Shown piece after piece: positions 1 to 5,419 of a stretch of 7,714 nucleotides of DNA (position 1 is its first letter; each line of letters opens with the position of its first letter). The DNA is from Fusobacteriota bacterium (GTDB taxonomy: Bacteria > Fusobacteriota > Fusobacteriia > Bac17 > JAEWOZ01): NCBI GenBank assembly GCA_023399505.1, contig JAEWOZ010000078.1:1-7714 (forward strand). The letters are read 5' to 3'. The notes under the pieces are model-generated. The model did not search any database. It was not told the DNA's origin and saw nothing but the letters and a program-made list of their open reading frames with translations. The position numbers and the translations under genes were made by a program.

Positions 1-2576
1 AACTTAAAGTTAGAACCCCAGCTTTTTTTGTCATGGTTCCCTAAAATATCAGGATTTAAGTGAGAATATAAAAGATATGCTGTTCCCATACAAGCTAAAG
101 CGCCATTTAATACTTTCGAAGTAGCAGTCCTTGTCTTATCATTTATGTTAGACAAACAAAATGCTATTCCATTAAATGTTGTATTCCTAGTAAACTCTAA
201 AAGATATTCATCTATTCCAATTTCTTGATCAAAATTCTGCCCAAATATTCCATTTTTTTTACTCATTATAACATTATTTTCTCTTAAAACTAATTTATCG
301 TTACCATTTGAATTTTTTAAAACTTCTGAACAAAATTCATCTTCTTTTTTAAAATTCCCATTCTCACTTTTCTCATAACTCATTTTTAATTTATATGTTT
401 GAGAAGAGATAATAGGAAATATCTCTTCTTCTAGCTCTAATATTTTAGTAGAAAAATTATCTAAGTATTTTATATTCTCAATATCTACTTTACGATTATT
501 AAAGAAAATGTCTAAAGAATTATCTAGAGAAAATTCTTTACAGAGCTTACTAGCTGAACAATCTACACAAATTTTAATATATAGCTTTTCTTGAGGGTTT
601 CTTATTTTTGAAATAAAATCCCTTACCTTTTCATCATCTAACCAGCTAAAATGATAAATAGGTTTCCTTTTAATTATACCTTCTATATCATCATATATTA
701 TCTCTTCATTACTTTTTTCTTTAATAATTTTTAATTTTGTATTAGCAAGTTCTGAATAAGTATTATTATTTTCTTTATAAAATAAATTAAAATGAAGTTT
801 GTTTATATTGTAATTGATTTTAGAAATGGCTTTATGAAATAAGTTAGTTAGAAATTTATCATTTAATCCTCTAAAGAATGTAGTGCCATCAAGTTTTATT
901 AAATTGTCAGGATCAATCATAGGCTTTATCGATTTAGAATCATTATCAAAAAGAGATTTTTCATCAAAAGTTCCAAAATATTTTATGTTTTCATCTTCTA
1001 AAGATAAAATGGTTTGGAAACTAGTATGAAGCACAGAACTTTCTAAGTACTCCTCTTTAAACAATAAATAAAGTTTTAATTTGCCTCTCTCCTCTTCATA
1101 ATTTTTTCCTAATAAAGAGGAGCTTAAATTAAAATTTATTTCTTCGTTATTATCTAAATAGAAATCTTTGTAAGCTACAAATTTATCTTCATTTTTTAAT
1201 TTTAGTAATAAGATAGAACTATATCTTTTATTTTTATCGAACTTTGAAATAATTTTATAACTATAGTTATTATTCTCCTTTTCTTCAATTATCTTGAGAA
1301 TAGGTAATGATTTTTCAAAATTAATATTAAAATTATAAATACCACTTTGAGTAAAATTGAAAGTTGTCTCTTTAGGCATAAATCCTTTTACATCAAGTTT
1401 TAATTTAATTTCATTGTCGAATTTTAAACTATTATCAACTAAATTAATAAAATGAATCTCTTTAATATCTTTATTAATAACAAAAGGGACTTCTTTGTCT
1501 TCTCTCTTTATAACTAAATTTTGAGATTGTATTAAATTATTTCCCTCTTTTAAATGCATTTTTGCTACAGCATACTCTACATTTAGAGATAAATTAGAGA
1601 CATTATCTAAAGCTAATAGCTCCATTTTGTTATCTTTATAAAATGATTTCAAATAATAATCTTTTGAAAATTCAAAAATGCCTAATTTTATATTTAATTT
1701 TATAGGAAAACTTGTGCTTTCTCTTCCTTCTCTTATAAATCTTATAAGTAATTTATTATCTTCAAATTTCTGGTCAATTAATTCTACATTATCCTTAGAA
1801 CCAATTTTTTTAGAATTTTTATCAAAAATAGCTTTAACGTTAAAATCAATTGATTTATTTTTTACCATCTCTAATACTGGAAGAGGTAAAAGGAACTTAA
1901 ATTCTTTTTCTATAGAGAAAATGTTAGGATTATCTATTTCATAATCAATATCGAATTTTACATTAGTTAATTTATTAACATTATTTATAAAAATATTTAT
2001 ATTATTATCTACATTCTTCAGACTTGCTTCAAATCTCTCTATAACTTTTTCATTCTTTTTTAAAAATAAAATATAATTTCCTAAATCTTCTTCTTTAAAT
2101 ACTCTAGAAGTTTCAAAATTTGTAGTAGGTAATAAAAATTTTTTGTTTTTTTCATCTAAAGGTATTAGTTCAAATGTTAAGCTTTCGATATTTGAACTAA
2201 AAAACACTTTACTTCCTTTTAGCTTTTCTTTCTTAACAACATATTCACTGGAACACTTAAAGTATTTTTTGCCCCTTTCATCAATGATTTTTATTAGATT
2301 ATTTCCCTTAATTGAATATCCTTTATTTTCAATTTTAATAAAAAATTTTCCAATCTCGTCTTTCAAATCAAAAAAATATTGTCCATTGTTTTTAAAAATT
2401 CCTAAAATATCTTTTTCATTATTTGTTAATTTTATATTTAATTCATTTAAAAAATTTCCATCTTCATCTCTCAAAGTAATATATAAAAAATTTTCTAAAT
2501 TAGAAAAACCTTTTCTAATTGCTTTTGCCTCTGTTGCATCTATACAACTTAATAATAAAAATATAATTAATAACAT
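1..2576 (-). CDS. Large putative lipoprotein, beta-rich, unknown family (3' end outside window)
   Basis: I read this frame codon by codon. It runs from ATG at 2576 to the left edge with no stop: 858 codons, C-terminus missing. The start is fixed by AAGGAG at 2588-2583, six bases upstream, and by an in-frame stop at 2591-2589. The N-terminus is a short hydrophobic segment ending in a lipobox-like LLLSC with Cys11, so export and lipid anchoring are likely, although the n-region has no Lys or Arg. Residues about 30-97 resemble a carboxypeptidase-regulatory/SpaA-like beta-sandwich (DEDG at 37-40, then an NNGQYFF turn at 63-69). The rest is hydrophilic, Asn/Lys/Glu-rich and alternates like beta structure. 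Cys670, Cys673 and Cys679 form CxxCx5C; further Cys lie at 108, 749, 807 and 829. I recognise no catalytic motif. It follows two small lipoprotein genes on the same strand, across a hairpin. A cell-surface role is inferred; the function is unknown. Confidence 0.9.
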   Translation of the reverse strand, partial: MLLIIFLLLSCIDATEAKAIRKGFSNLENFLYITLRDEDGNFLNELNIKLTNNEKDILGIFKNNGQYFFDLKDEIGKFFIKIENKGYSIKGNNLIKIIDERGKKYFKCSSEYVVKKEKLKGSKVFFSSNIESLTFELIPLDEKNKKFLLPTTNFETSRVFKEEDLGNYILFLKKNEKVIERFEASLKNVDNNINIFINNVNKLTNVKFDIDYEIDNPNIFSIEKEFKFLLPLPVLEMVKNKSIDFNVKAIFDKNSKKIGSKDNVELIDQKFEDNKLLIRFIREGRESTSFPIKLNIKLGIFEFSKDYYLKSFYKDNKMELLALDNVSNLSLNVEYAVAKMHLKEGNNLIQSQNLVIKREDKEVPFVINKDIKEIHFINLVDNSLKFDNEIKLKLDVKGFMPKETTFNFTQSGIYNFNINFEKSLPILKIIEEKENNNYSYKIISKFDKNKRYSSILLLKLKNEDKFVAYKDFYLDNNEEINFNLSSSLLGKNYEEERGKLKLYLLFKEEYLESSVLHTSFQTILSLEDENIKYFGTFDEKSLFDNDSKSIKPMIDPDNLIKLDGTTFFRGLNDKFLTNLFHKAISKINYNINKLHFNLFYKENNNTYSELANTKLKIIKEKSNEEIIYDDIEGIIKRKPIYHFSWLDDEKVRDFISKIRNPQEKLYIKICVDCSASKLCKEFSLDNSLDIFFNNRKVDIENIKYLDNFSTKILELEEEIFPIISSQTYKLKMSYEKSENGNFKKEDEFCSEVLKNSNGNDKLVLRENNVIMSKKNGIFGQNFDQEIGIDEYLLEFTRNTTFNGIAFCLSNINDKTRTATSKVLNGALACMGTAYLLYSHLNPDILGNHDKKSWGSNFK

Positions 2577-2613
2577 AAAAAACTCCTTCTAAATATTAAT
2601 TTAGAAAGAGTTT
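2577..2613 (-). terminator. Terminator-like hairpin whose 3' arm contains the next gene's Shine-Dalgarno
   Basis: In the minus-strand RNA, bases 2612-2599 pair with 2594-2581 around a 4-base loop. This gives a 14-bp stem with one G-U wobble (2586/2607). Six U residues follow (2582-2577, the first two within the stem), ending directly at the ATG at 2576. It lies 18 bases after the stop of the lipoprotein gene at 2631, where an intrinsic terminator is expected. The AAGGAG Shine-Dalgarno (2588-2583) of the large downstream gene lies wholly in the 3' arm. Transcripts reading through should therefore have it base-paired. Hairpin and U-run are seen directly; termination efficiency is inferred. Confidence 0.75.
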
Positions 2614-2625
2614 ATAAAAAGTCTA
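2598..2625 (-). promoter_or_regulatory. Weak candidate promoter of the large lipoprotein gene
   Basis: TAGACT at 2625-2620 and TAAATT at 2603-2598 are separated by 16 bases, each matching 4 of 6 sigma-70 consensus positions. The start point would fall near 2591, inside the 3' arm of the hairpin. Such an RNA would lack the 5' arm and keep its Shine-Dalgarno free. In DNA this AT-rich, boxes of this quality arise by chance, so this is a hypothesis only. Confidence 0.22.
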
Positions 2626-2630
2626 AAATT

Positions 2631-2957
2631 TTATTTTGATTTATTGTAAGCTTTTCTCGCTTCTACAAAACAATTCCAATTTTTAAGTATAGTAGACCTA
2701 TTATTACCAGCAGGCATATTATTAATTGCCTCTACTAAATTAGCCTCTAAAGTTTCTTGCTCATCCATATCATATGGACCTTTTGCTTTCCATCCATTAA
2801 ATGCAAATTTAACTCCATTGCTACCTAAAGTATTTATATTTTCCTCTAATGTTTTTAGTCTAGCATCTGCTTTAGCTTTTAATTCTAAATTATTTAAAGA
2901 TGTAGAACAACTAACTATTGAATATGCTGCTGTTAATAGTAAAAATTTATTTCTCAT
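2631..2957 (-). CDS. Small lipoprotein, duplicated copy A (108 aa)
   Basis: The lipoprotein signal peptide begins MRNKFLLL and ends in the lipobox IVSC with Cys17, so the mature protein would start with lipidated Cys and be about 92 residues long. The mature part is charged and probably helical. It carries AKADAR (about 28-33), a DMDE acidic segment (63-66) and a C-terminal WNCFVEARKAYN block (93-104) with one extra Cys. It aligns without gaps to the gene immediately upstream (2969-3307) at 64 of 108 identical residues, so the two are tandem paralogues. The ATG at 2957 is preceded by AAGGAG (2970-2965), which overlaps the neighbour's stop codon and sits 11 bases from it. Co-transcription and coupled translation are therefore likely. 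I do not recognise a named family; the helical coil and lipid anchor suggest a small envelope or surface protein, function unknown. Confidence 0.88.
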   Translation of the reverse strand: MRNKFLLLTAAYSIVSCSTSLNNLELKAKADARLKTLEENINTLGSNGVKFAFNGWKAKGPYDMDEQETLEANLVEAINNMPAGNNRSTILKNWNCFVEARKAYNKSK

Positions 2958-2968
2958 TTTTCATCTCC

Positions 2969-3307
2969 TTAAAGTGTTTTTCCTTTTGAACCATTATAAG
3001 CTTTTCTTGCTTCTATAAAACAATTCCAAGCCTTTACTAACTTAGTTTTTTTATCCGAGTTAGGCATTGCGTTAATTGCATTTGCTAACTGAGCCTCTTG
3101 AGTTTCGTTTTCGTCCATATTATATTTACCTGCAGTGTTCCACCATTCGAACTTCTGCATTACATCACCAATTAAAGTTTCATTTATAGCTTTTTCCAGA
3201 GTTTTAAATCTAGCATCTGCTTTAGCTTCTAATTCTGAATTAGTTAAAGGTGTAGAACAACTAGCAATTGAACATATTGCTGTTAATAATAAAAATTTAT
3301 TTCTCAT
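2969..3307 (-). CDS. Small lipoprotein, duplicated copy B (112 aa)
   Basis: This is the first gene of the tandem pair. The signal peptide begins MRNKFLLL and ends in lipobox IASC with Cys17. The mature part has the same layout as copy A: AKADAR at about 28-33, NMDE at 63-66 and WNCFIEARKAYN near the end (93-104). It carries four extra C-terminal residues (GKTL). Identity with copy A is concentrated at the signal peptide and C-terminal block, while residues about 43-62 diverge strongly. The start at 3307 is supported by AGGAGAGG at 3317-3310 and by a good upstream promoter (3366-3338). Its stop (2971-2969) overlaps the Shine-Dalgarno of copy A. The product is probably an envelope lipoprotein of unknown function; no named family is recognised. 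Confidence 0.88.
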   Translation of the reverse strand: MRNKFLLLTAICSIASCSTPLTNSELEAKADARFKTLEKAINETLIGDVMQKFEWWNTAGKYNMDENETQEAQLANAINAMPNSDKKTKLVKAWNCFIEARKAYNGSKGKTL

Positions 3308-3337
3308 TTCCTCTCCTATATTTAATCTTATATTTTA

Positions 3338-3366
3338 ATTTTAAATCTCTATTTCAGATTTTTCAA
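3338..3366 (-). promoter_or_regulatory. Sigma-70-type promoter of the duplicated lipoprotein pair
   Basis: TTGAAA at 3366-3361 and TAAAAT at 3343-3338 are separated by exactly 17 bases, each box matching 5 of 6 consensus positions. The -10 box lies about 30 bases upstream of the ATG at 3307, leaving room for a short leader with its AGGAG. The spacer carries a small inverted repeat, AAATCT (3343-3348) and AGATTT (3356-3361), which could be an operator or chance. Confidence 0.65.
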
Positions 3367-3383
3367 GTTTAATTCTTGAAAAA
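3359..3383. repeat. Inverted repeat TTTTTCAAG/CTTGAAAAA over the -35 region
   Basis: Nine-base arms (3359-3367 and 3375-3383) flank a 7-base loop. The left arm contains the -35 box of the promoter at 3366-3338. The same 9-mer TTTTTCAAG recurs at 3906-3914 upstream of the third lipoprotein gene. It could be a regulator site shared by the cluster, or simply a conserved -35 context. It is unlikely to be a terminator because no gene ends near it. Confidence 0.45.
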
Positions 3384-3410
3384 AGAATAAATTTTAGAAA
3401 AATTAGAACA

Positions 3411-3444
3411 TAAAAAAATCTTTCTAGTATTAATTAGAAAGATT
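3411..3444 (-). terminator. Intrinsic terminator of the 126-aa lipoprotein gene
   Basis: In minus-strand RNA, AAUCUUUCUA (3444-3435) pairs perfectly with UAGAAAGAUU (3426-3417) around an 8-base loop. A run of U residues follows to 3412. It begins 21 bases after the stop of the gene at 3466. It separates that gene from the duplicated pair downstream, which has its own promoter, so the two are separate transcription units. Confidence 0.85.
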
Positions 3445-3465
3445 AAACTTTTAAATTATTAAAAT

Positions 3466-3846
3466 TTAGTTTCTACCTGGTAAGCTAGCTATGTAAGCAT
3501 CTGCAGCTTTTTCGTATTCGCCCCAAGCTGTGTTCATTTTGCTATATAAGCCATCCTCGATTGCATTTATATCGTCTTTAGCAGCAGCGAAAGCCTTAAC
3601 AAATTTATTGCTTTCTACAGCTAAATTTGCATCTGTATATTCAGTATTTTCTAAATCTACGATAGCTGATTTTACAGCTTTAATTTCGTCAGTAGCCTTA
3701 TCATTAGTAGCTAATACTTCAGCTGAAACAGCTTTAAATGATTCCCATTTATTGTTTGCTGATTTTAGTAAATCAACAGTTGATGCACCACCGAAGCAGC
3801 TAGCTAATGCAACTGATACTATTCCTAATAAAAATTTATTTCTCAT
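3466..3846 (-). CDS. Small lipoprotein, alpha-helical, divergent paralogue (126 aa)
   Basis: The signal peptide MRNKFLLGIVSVALASC has a clean LASC lipobox with Cys17, the same first seven residues and the same Cys position as the two genes downstream. The first 22 bases of all three genes are almost identical. The mature part is rich in Ala, Lys, Glu and Asp, lacks Pro until near the end, and should form long amphipathic helices or coiled coil. The C-terminal AW..YEKA..AYIAS (about 107-121) matches the AW..F.EA.KAY..S block of copy B, so all three are probably one family. The start at 3846 is set by AAGGAG at 3857-3852. A terminator follows at 3444-3411, so it is monocistronic. Size and helical character recall small fusobacterial adhesins, but FadA-like identity is not supported by the sequence I can see. 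Function unknown. Confidence 0.9.
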   Translation of the reverse strand: MRNKFLLGIVSVALASCFGGASTVDLLKSANNKWESFKAVSAEVLATNDKATDEIKAVKSAIVDLENTEYTDANLAVESNKFVKAFAAAKDDINAIEDGLYSKMNTAWGEYEKAADAYIASLPGRN

Positions 3847-3871
3847 TTTTTCTCCTTAATTATATATTTAA

Positions 3872-3893
3872 TGTTTATTTTTAAAAATAAACA
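3872..3893. repeat. Perfect 22-bp palindrome in the upstream region of the 126-aa lipoprotein gene
   Basis: The half site TGTTTATTTTT (3872-3882) is followed directly by its exact reverse complement (3883-3893). It lies 26 bases upstream of the lipoprotein start codon. It overlaps a second inverted repeat, AAACAAAA (3889-3896) and TTTTGTTT (3901-3908). Depending on the start point it would be an operator in DNA or a hairpin in the leader RNA. It is almost purely A/T, so some symmetry by chance is possible. Confidence 0.5.
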
Positions 3894-3913
3894 AAATTCT
3901 TTTTGTTTTTCAA
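3884..3913 (-). promoter_or_regulatory. Candidate promoter of the 126-aa lipoprotein gene
   Basis: TTGAAA at 3913-3908 is the same -35 box and CTTGAAAAA context as the promoter of the duplicated pair. The best -10 at 18-base spacing is TATTTT (3889-3884), which is poor. A perfect TATAAT at 3864-3859 exists, but it would start transcription inside the Shine-Dalgarno. The -35 also forms half of the palindrome TTCAAGCTTGAA (3909-3920). The exact -10 is uncertain. Confidence 0.35.
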
Positions 3914-4043
3914 GCTTGAATTTTAATTTTTTAAGGCTTCAATTAAGTGAAATTGCTTAACAAACCTTATGTAAAATTCTTAAGCGCAATTATATCACAA
4001 AAGTACTCTAATGAGAAGCCCTATGCAAGAAAATTTTATCTAG

Positions 4044-4071
4044 TTTTCAAGAAAATTTTGTTTTATATAAT
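4044..4071 (+). promoter_or_regulatory. Promoter of the plus-strand beta-domain protein gene
   Basis: A perfect TATAAT at 4066-4071 lies 16 bases after TTTTCA (4044-4049), a 4 of 6 match to the -35 consensus. Transcription would start near 4078, giving a leader of about 30 bases that contains the Shine-Dalgarno AAGGTGAT. This placement also argues that translation starts at 4109 rather than at the GTG at 3947. Confidence 0.5.
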
Positions 4072-4096
4072 AGAGTATGATAAAATTTTAATAGTT

Positions 4097-4104
4097 AAGG
4101 TGAT
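4097..4104 (+). promoter_or_regulatory. Shine-Dalgarno AAGGTGAT that fixes the start at 4109
   Basis: AAGGTGAT matches the anti-Shine-Dalgarno core (GGTGAT) and lies four bases before ATG 4109. The same bases contain an in-frame GTG (4100-4102), which would add Val/Met-Ile-Lys in front of the signal peptide, but that GTG has no Shine-Dalgarno of its own. Confidence 0.6.
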
Positions 4105-4108
4105 AAAA

Positions 4109-4903
4109 ATGGTTTTAAGTTTGTTATTTTTTTTTATTAATTTGAATTTATTAAGTAATTCAAATAACATAGCATTTGTAAGAATTAAAGTAGAAAATGA
4201 ACGTAATGAAATAGTTAAAAAAGCTAGAATTATTTATAGATATGGAAGAGATGAAATAAATATTTTTACAAATGATAAAGGTGAAGCAGAATTTACTTTA
4301 AATGCTGGAATTGGTCTATTGAAAATATACAAAGAAGGCTTTTACTCTAAAGGGCATATAGAAAATTTTCTAATAGGTGAAAACAATATTTTAGTAAAAA
4401 TTTCTCCTAAGGTTGGAGAGATAAAGGGAATAATTAGCAGCAATAACAATATATTAGCTAATGTACCTATCTTACTAATAAATGATAAAAATGAAGTTAT
4501 TGAAACGACAAAAAGTTCAGATCAAGGTTCTTTTAATTTTTATAAGGTACCTCTATTTAGGAAATATTATTTAAAAGTTATAAAAGAGAACTTTCTTCCT
4601 CATAAGAGCGATGAAATAGTATTGAAGGAGAGAAAGAAATATACAAGAAATATACACCTCAAGACTAAAGAGATGGTTTTAATAATTGAAGTTTGTAATA
4701 AAGAAAATAAACCTTTGAATAAAGTTTTTGTGGAGATAGATGGTAGGGAACACGAAACTGATGGTAATGGTATAACTATGTTTAAAATTTCTCCTACTCA
4801 AAAGGACGATATAATAGTAAAAATAAGAGAGTATAAAATAGAAAAGAAAGTTCAAATAATAAAAGGAAAAAAATACTTAACACAAAAAATGGTAATAGAT
4901 TAA
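4109..4903 (+). CDS. Exported protein of three carboxypeptidase-regulatory-like domains (264 aa)
   Basis: The N-terminus (MVLSLLFFFINLNLLS) is a hydrophobic signal segment or anchor. The rest is three consecutive beta-sandwich repeats at about residues 22-99, 103-184 and 189-264. Each has the turn typical of CarboxypepD_reg/SpaA-like domains: NDKGEAEF (55-62), SDQGSFNF (137-144) and TDGNGITMF (217-225). Each turn follows strands of the type VRIKVENERNE or LIIEVCNKENKPL. No enzymatic residues are visible, so a structural or binding role at the cell surface is inferred. The frame is open back to a GTG at 3947, but the intervening residues are not signal-like, and a promoter and Shine-Dalgarno lie at 4044-4104; I therefore chose ATG 4109. 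The last codons and stop form the left arm of a 32-bp palindrome shared with the convergent operon. The specific family is not recognised. Confidence 0.85.
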   Translation: MVLSLLFFFINLNLLSNSNNIAFVRIKVENERNEIVKKARIIYRYGRDEINIFTNDKGEAEFTLNAGIGLLKIYKEGFYSKGHIENFLIGENNILVKISPKVGEIKGIISSNNNILANVPILLINDKNEVIETTKSSDQGSFNFYKVPLFRKYYLKVIKENFLPHKSDEIVLKERKKYTRNIHLKTKEMVLIIEVCNKENKPLNKVFVEIDGREHETDGNGITMFKISPTQKDDIIVKIREYKIEKKVQIIKGKKYLTQKMVID

Positions 4904-4917
4904 TCTATTACCATTTT
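4886..4917. terminator. Bidirectional terminator, perfect 32-bp palindrome across two convergent stops
   Basis: Sixteen bases (AAAATGGTAATAGATT, 4886-4901) are followed directly by their exact reverse complement (4902-4917). The plus-strand stop TAA (4901-4903) lies at the centre and the minus-strand stop (4918-4916) at the right end. RNA from either strand folds into a long hairpin followed by a U-run: UUUU on the plus side, UUUUUU on the minus side (4889-4884). Only 12 bases separate the two coding regions, so one element serves both. Confidence 0.85.
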
Positions 4918-5419
4918 AATGTTTGAAAATGATTCTTTTATATTCTTTGAAATATTCTAAAGCTAAATCTTCATTTTTTATTATAACTAAGTTTTCATAA
5001 TTTCTATTATTGGCCGAGAAGGTCCAATTGTATGAACCAGTTATTACTATTTTTCTATCAATTACAGCAAATTTGTGATGCATAATGCCATATTTTTTAT
5101 TAATTATATTTATTTTTAAATTTTTCTTTAACTCTGATATAAGCTTTTTACTACTTGCACCCGAAGCGCATTGCTTATCTATAATTCCTTCTATTTTTAC
5201 GCCCCTTTTACGCGCATCTAGTAGAGCCTTAATAACTTCTTTATCTGTTAAAAAATAGAGCGCAAAAATTATACTATCTTTTGAATTATTTATACACTCT
5301 ACTATTCTTTCTCTACAATTATCTCTTGCAGAAAAATGAACCTCTATTTTTGTTTCAATATATCGTGTATAGGATACTGTTATATTAAATGCAAATATTA
5401 AGGGAACTATAAATTTCAT
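4916..5419 (-). CDS. Secreted single-HKD phospholipase D/Nuc-like protein (167 aa)
   Basis: This is a PLD-superfamily hydrolase. One HKD motif is seen, HHKFAVID followed by RKIVITGSYNW: His114, Lys116, Asp121, then Gly128, Ser129 and Asn131, in exact H-x-K-x4-D-x6-GSxN spacing. The preceding core (about 36-82) is typical too, with ALYFLTDKEVIKALLDARKRGV and a VIDK-type strand. A signal peptide or anchor covers about residues 1-17. Length and single motif match the bacterial Nuc/EndA-like endonucleases, which work as homodimers with one HKD from each subunit and cleave DNA without metal. Nuclease rather than lipid hydrolase is therefore the likelier activity, outside the membrane; the substrate is inferred. 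The start ATG overlaps the stop of the sigma gene as TAATG, with GGGAG upstream. It is the last gene of the operon and ends in the shared terminator. Confidence 0.88.
   Translation of the reverse strand: MKFIVPLIFAFNITVSYTRYIETKIEVHFSARDNCRERIVECINNSKDSIIFALYFLTDKEVIKALLDARKRGVKIEGIIDKQCASGASSKKLISELKKNLKINIINKKYGIMHHKFAVIDRKIVITGSYNWTFSANNRNYENLVIIKNEDLALEYFKEYKRIIFKH

Noticed and set aside
2143..2592. Plus-strand open frame of 149 codons (and a shorter one at 1678-1944)
   Set aside because: Both are antisense to the 858-codon minus-strand gene. Their products are Phe/Ser/Leu-rich, as expected from reading AAA/GAA-rich coding DNA backwards, and have no Shine-Dalgarno.
3466..3846. FadA-type adhesin identity for the 126-aa lipoprotein
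   Set aside because: It is small, helical and perhaps fusobacterial, but it has a lipobox and I see no alignable FadA sequence beyond the general composition.
3530..3859. Plus-strand open frame of 109 codons, with similar ones at 2818-3018 and 3135-3338
   Set aside because: These are shadows of the three lipoprotein genes. The minus-strand frames have lipoboxes, Shine-Dalgarno sites and paralogues; these do not.
3859..3864. Perfect TATAAT upstream of the 126-aa lipoprotein gene
   Set aside because: Transcription would begin inside the Shine-Dalgarno, and the -35 position (TTTTAA) is poor, so it is not used as the promoter call.
3947..4108. N-terminal extension of the plus-strand gene from GTG 3947
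   Set aside because: The 54 extra residues are basic and would precede an obvious signal segment. There is no Shine-Dalgarno at 3947, and a TATAAT and AAGGTGAT lie just before ATG 4109.
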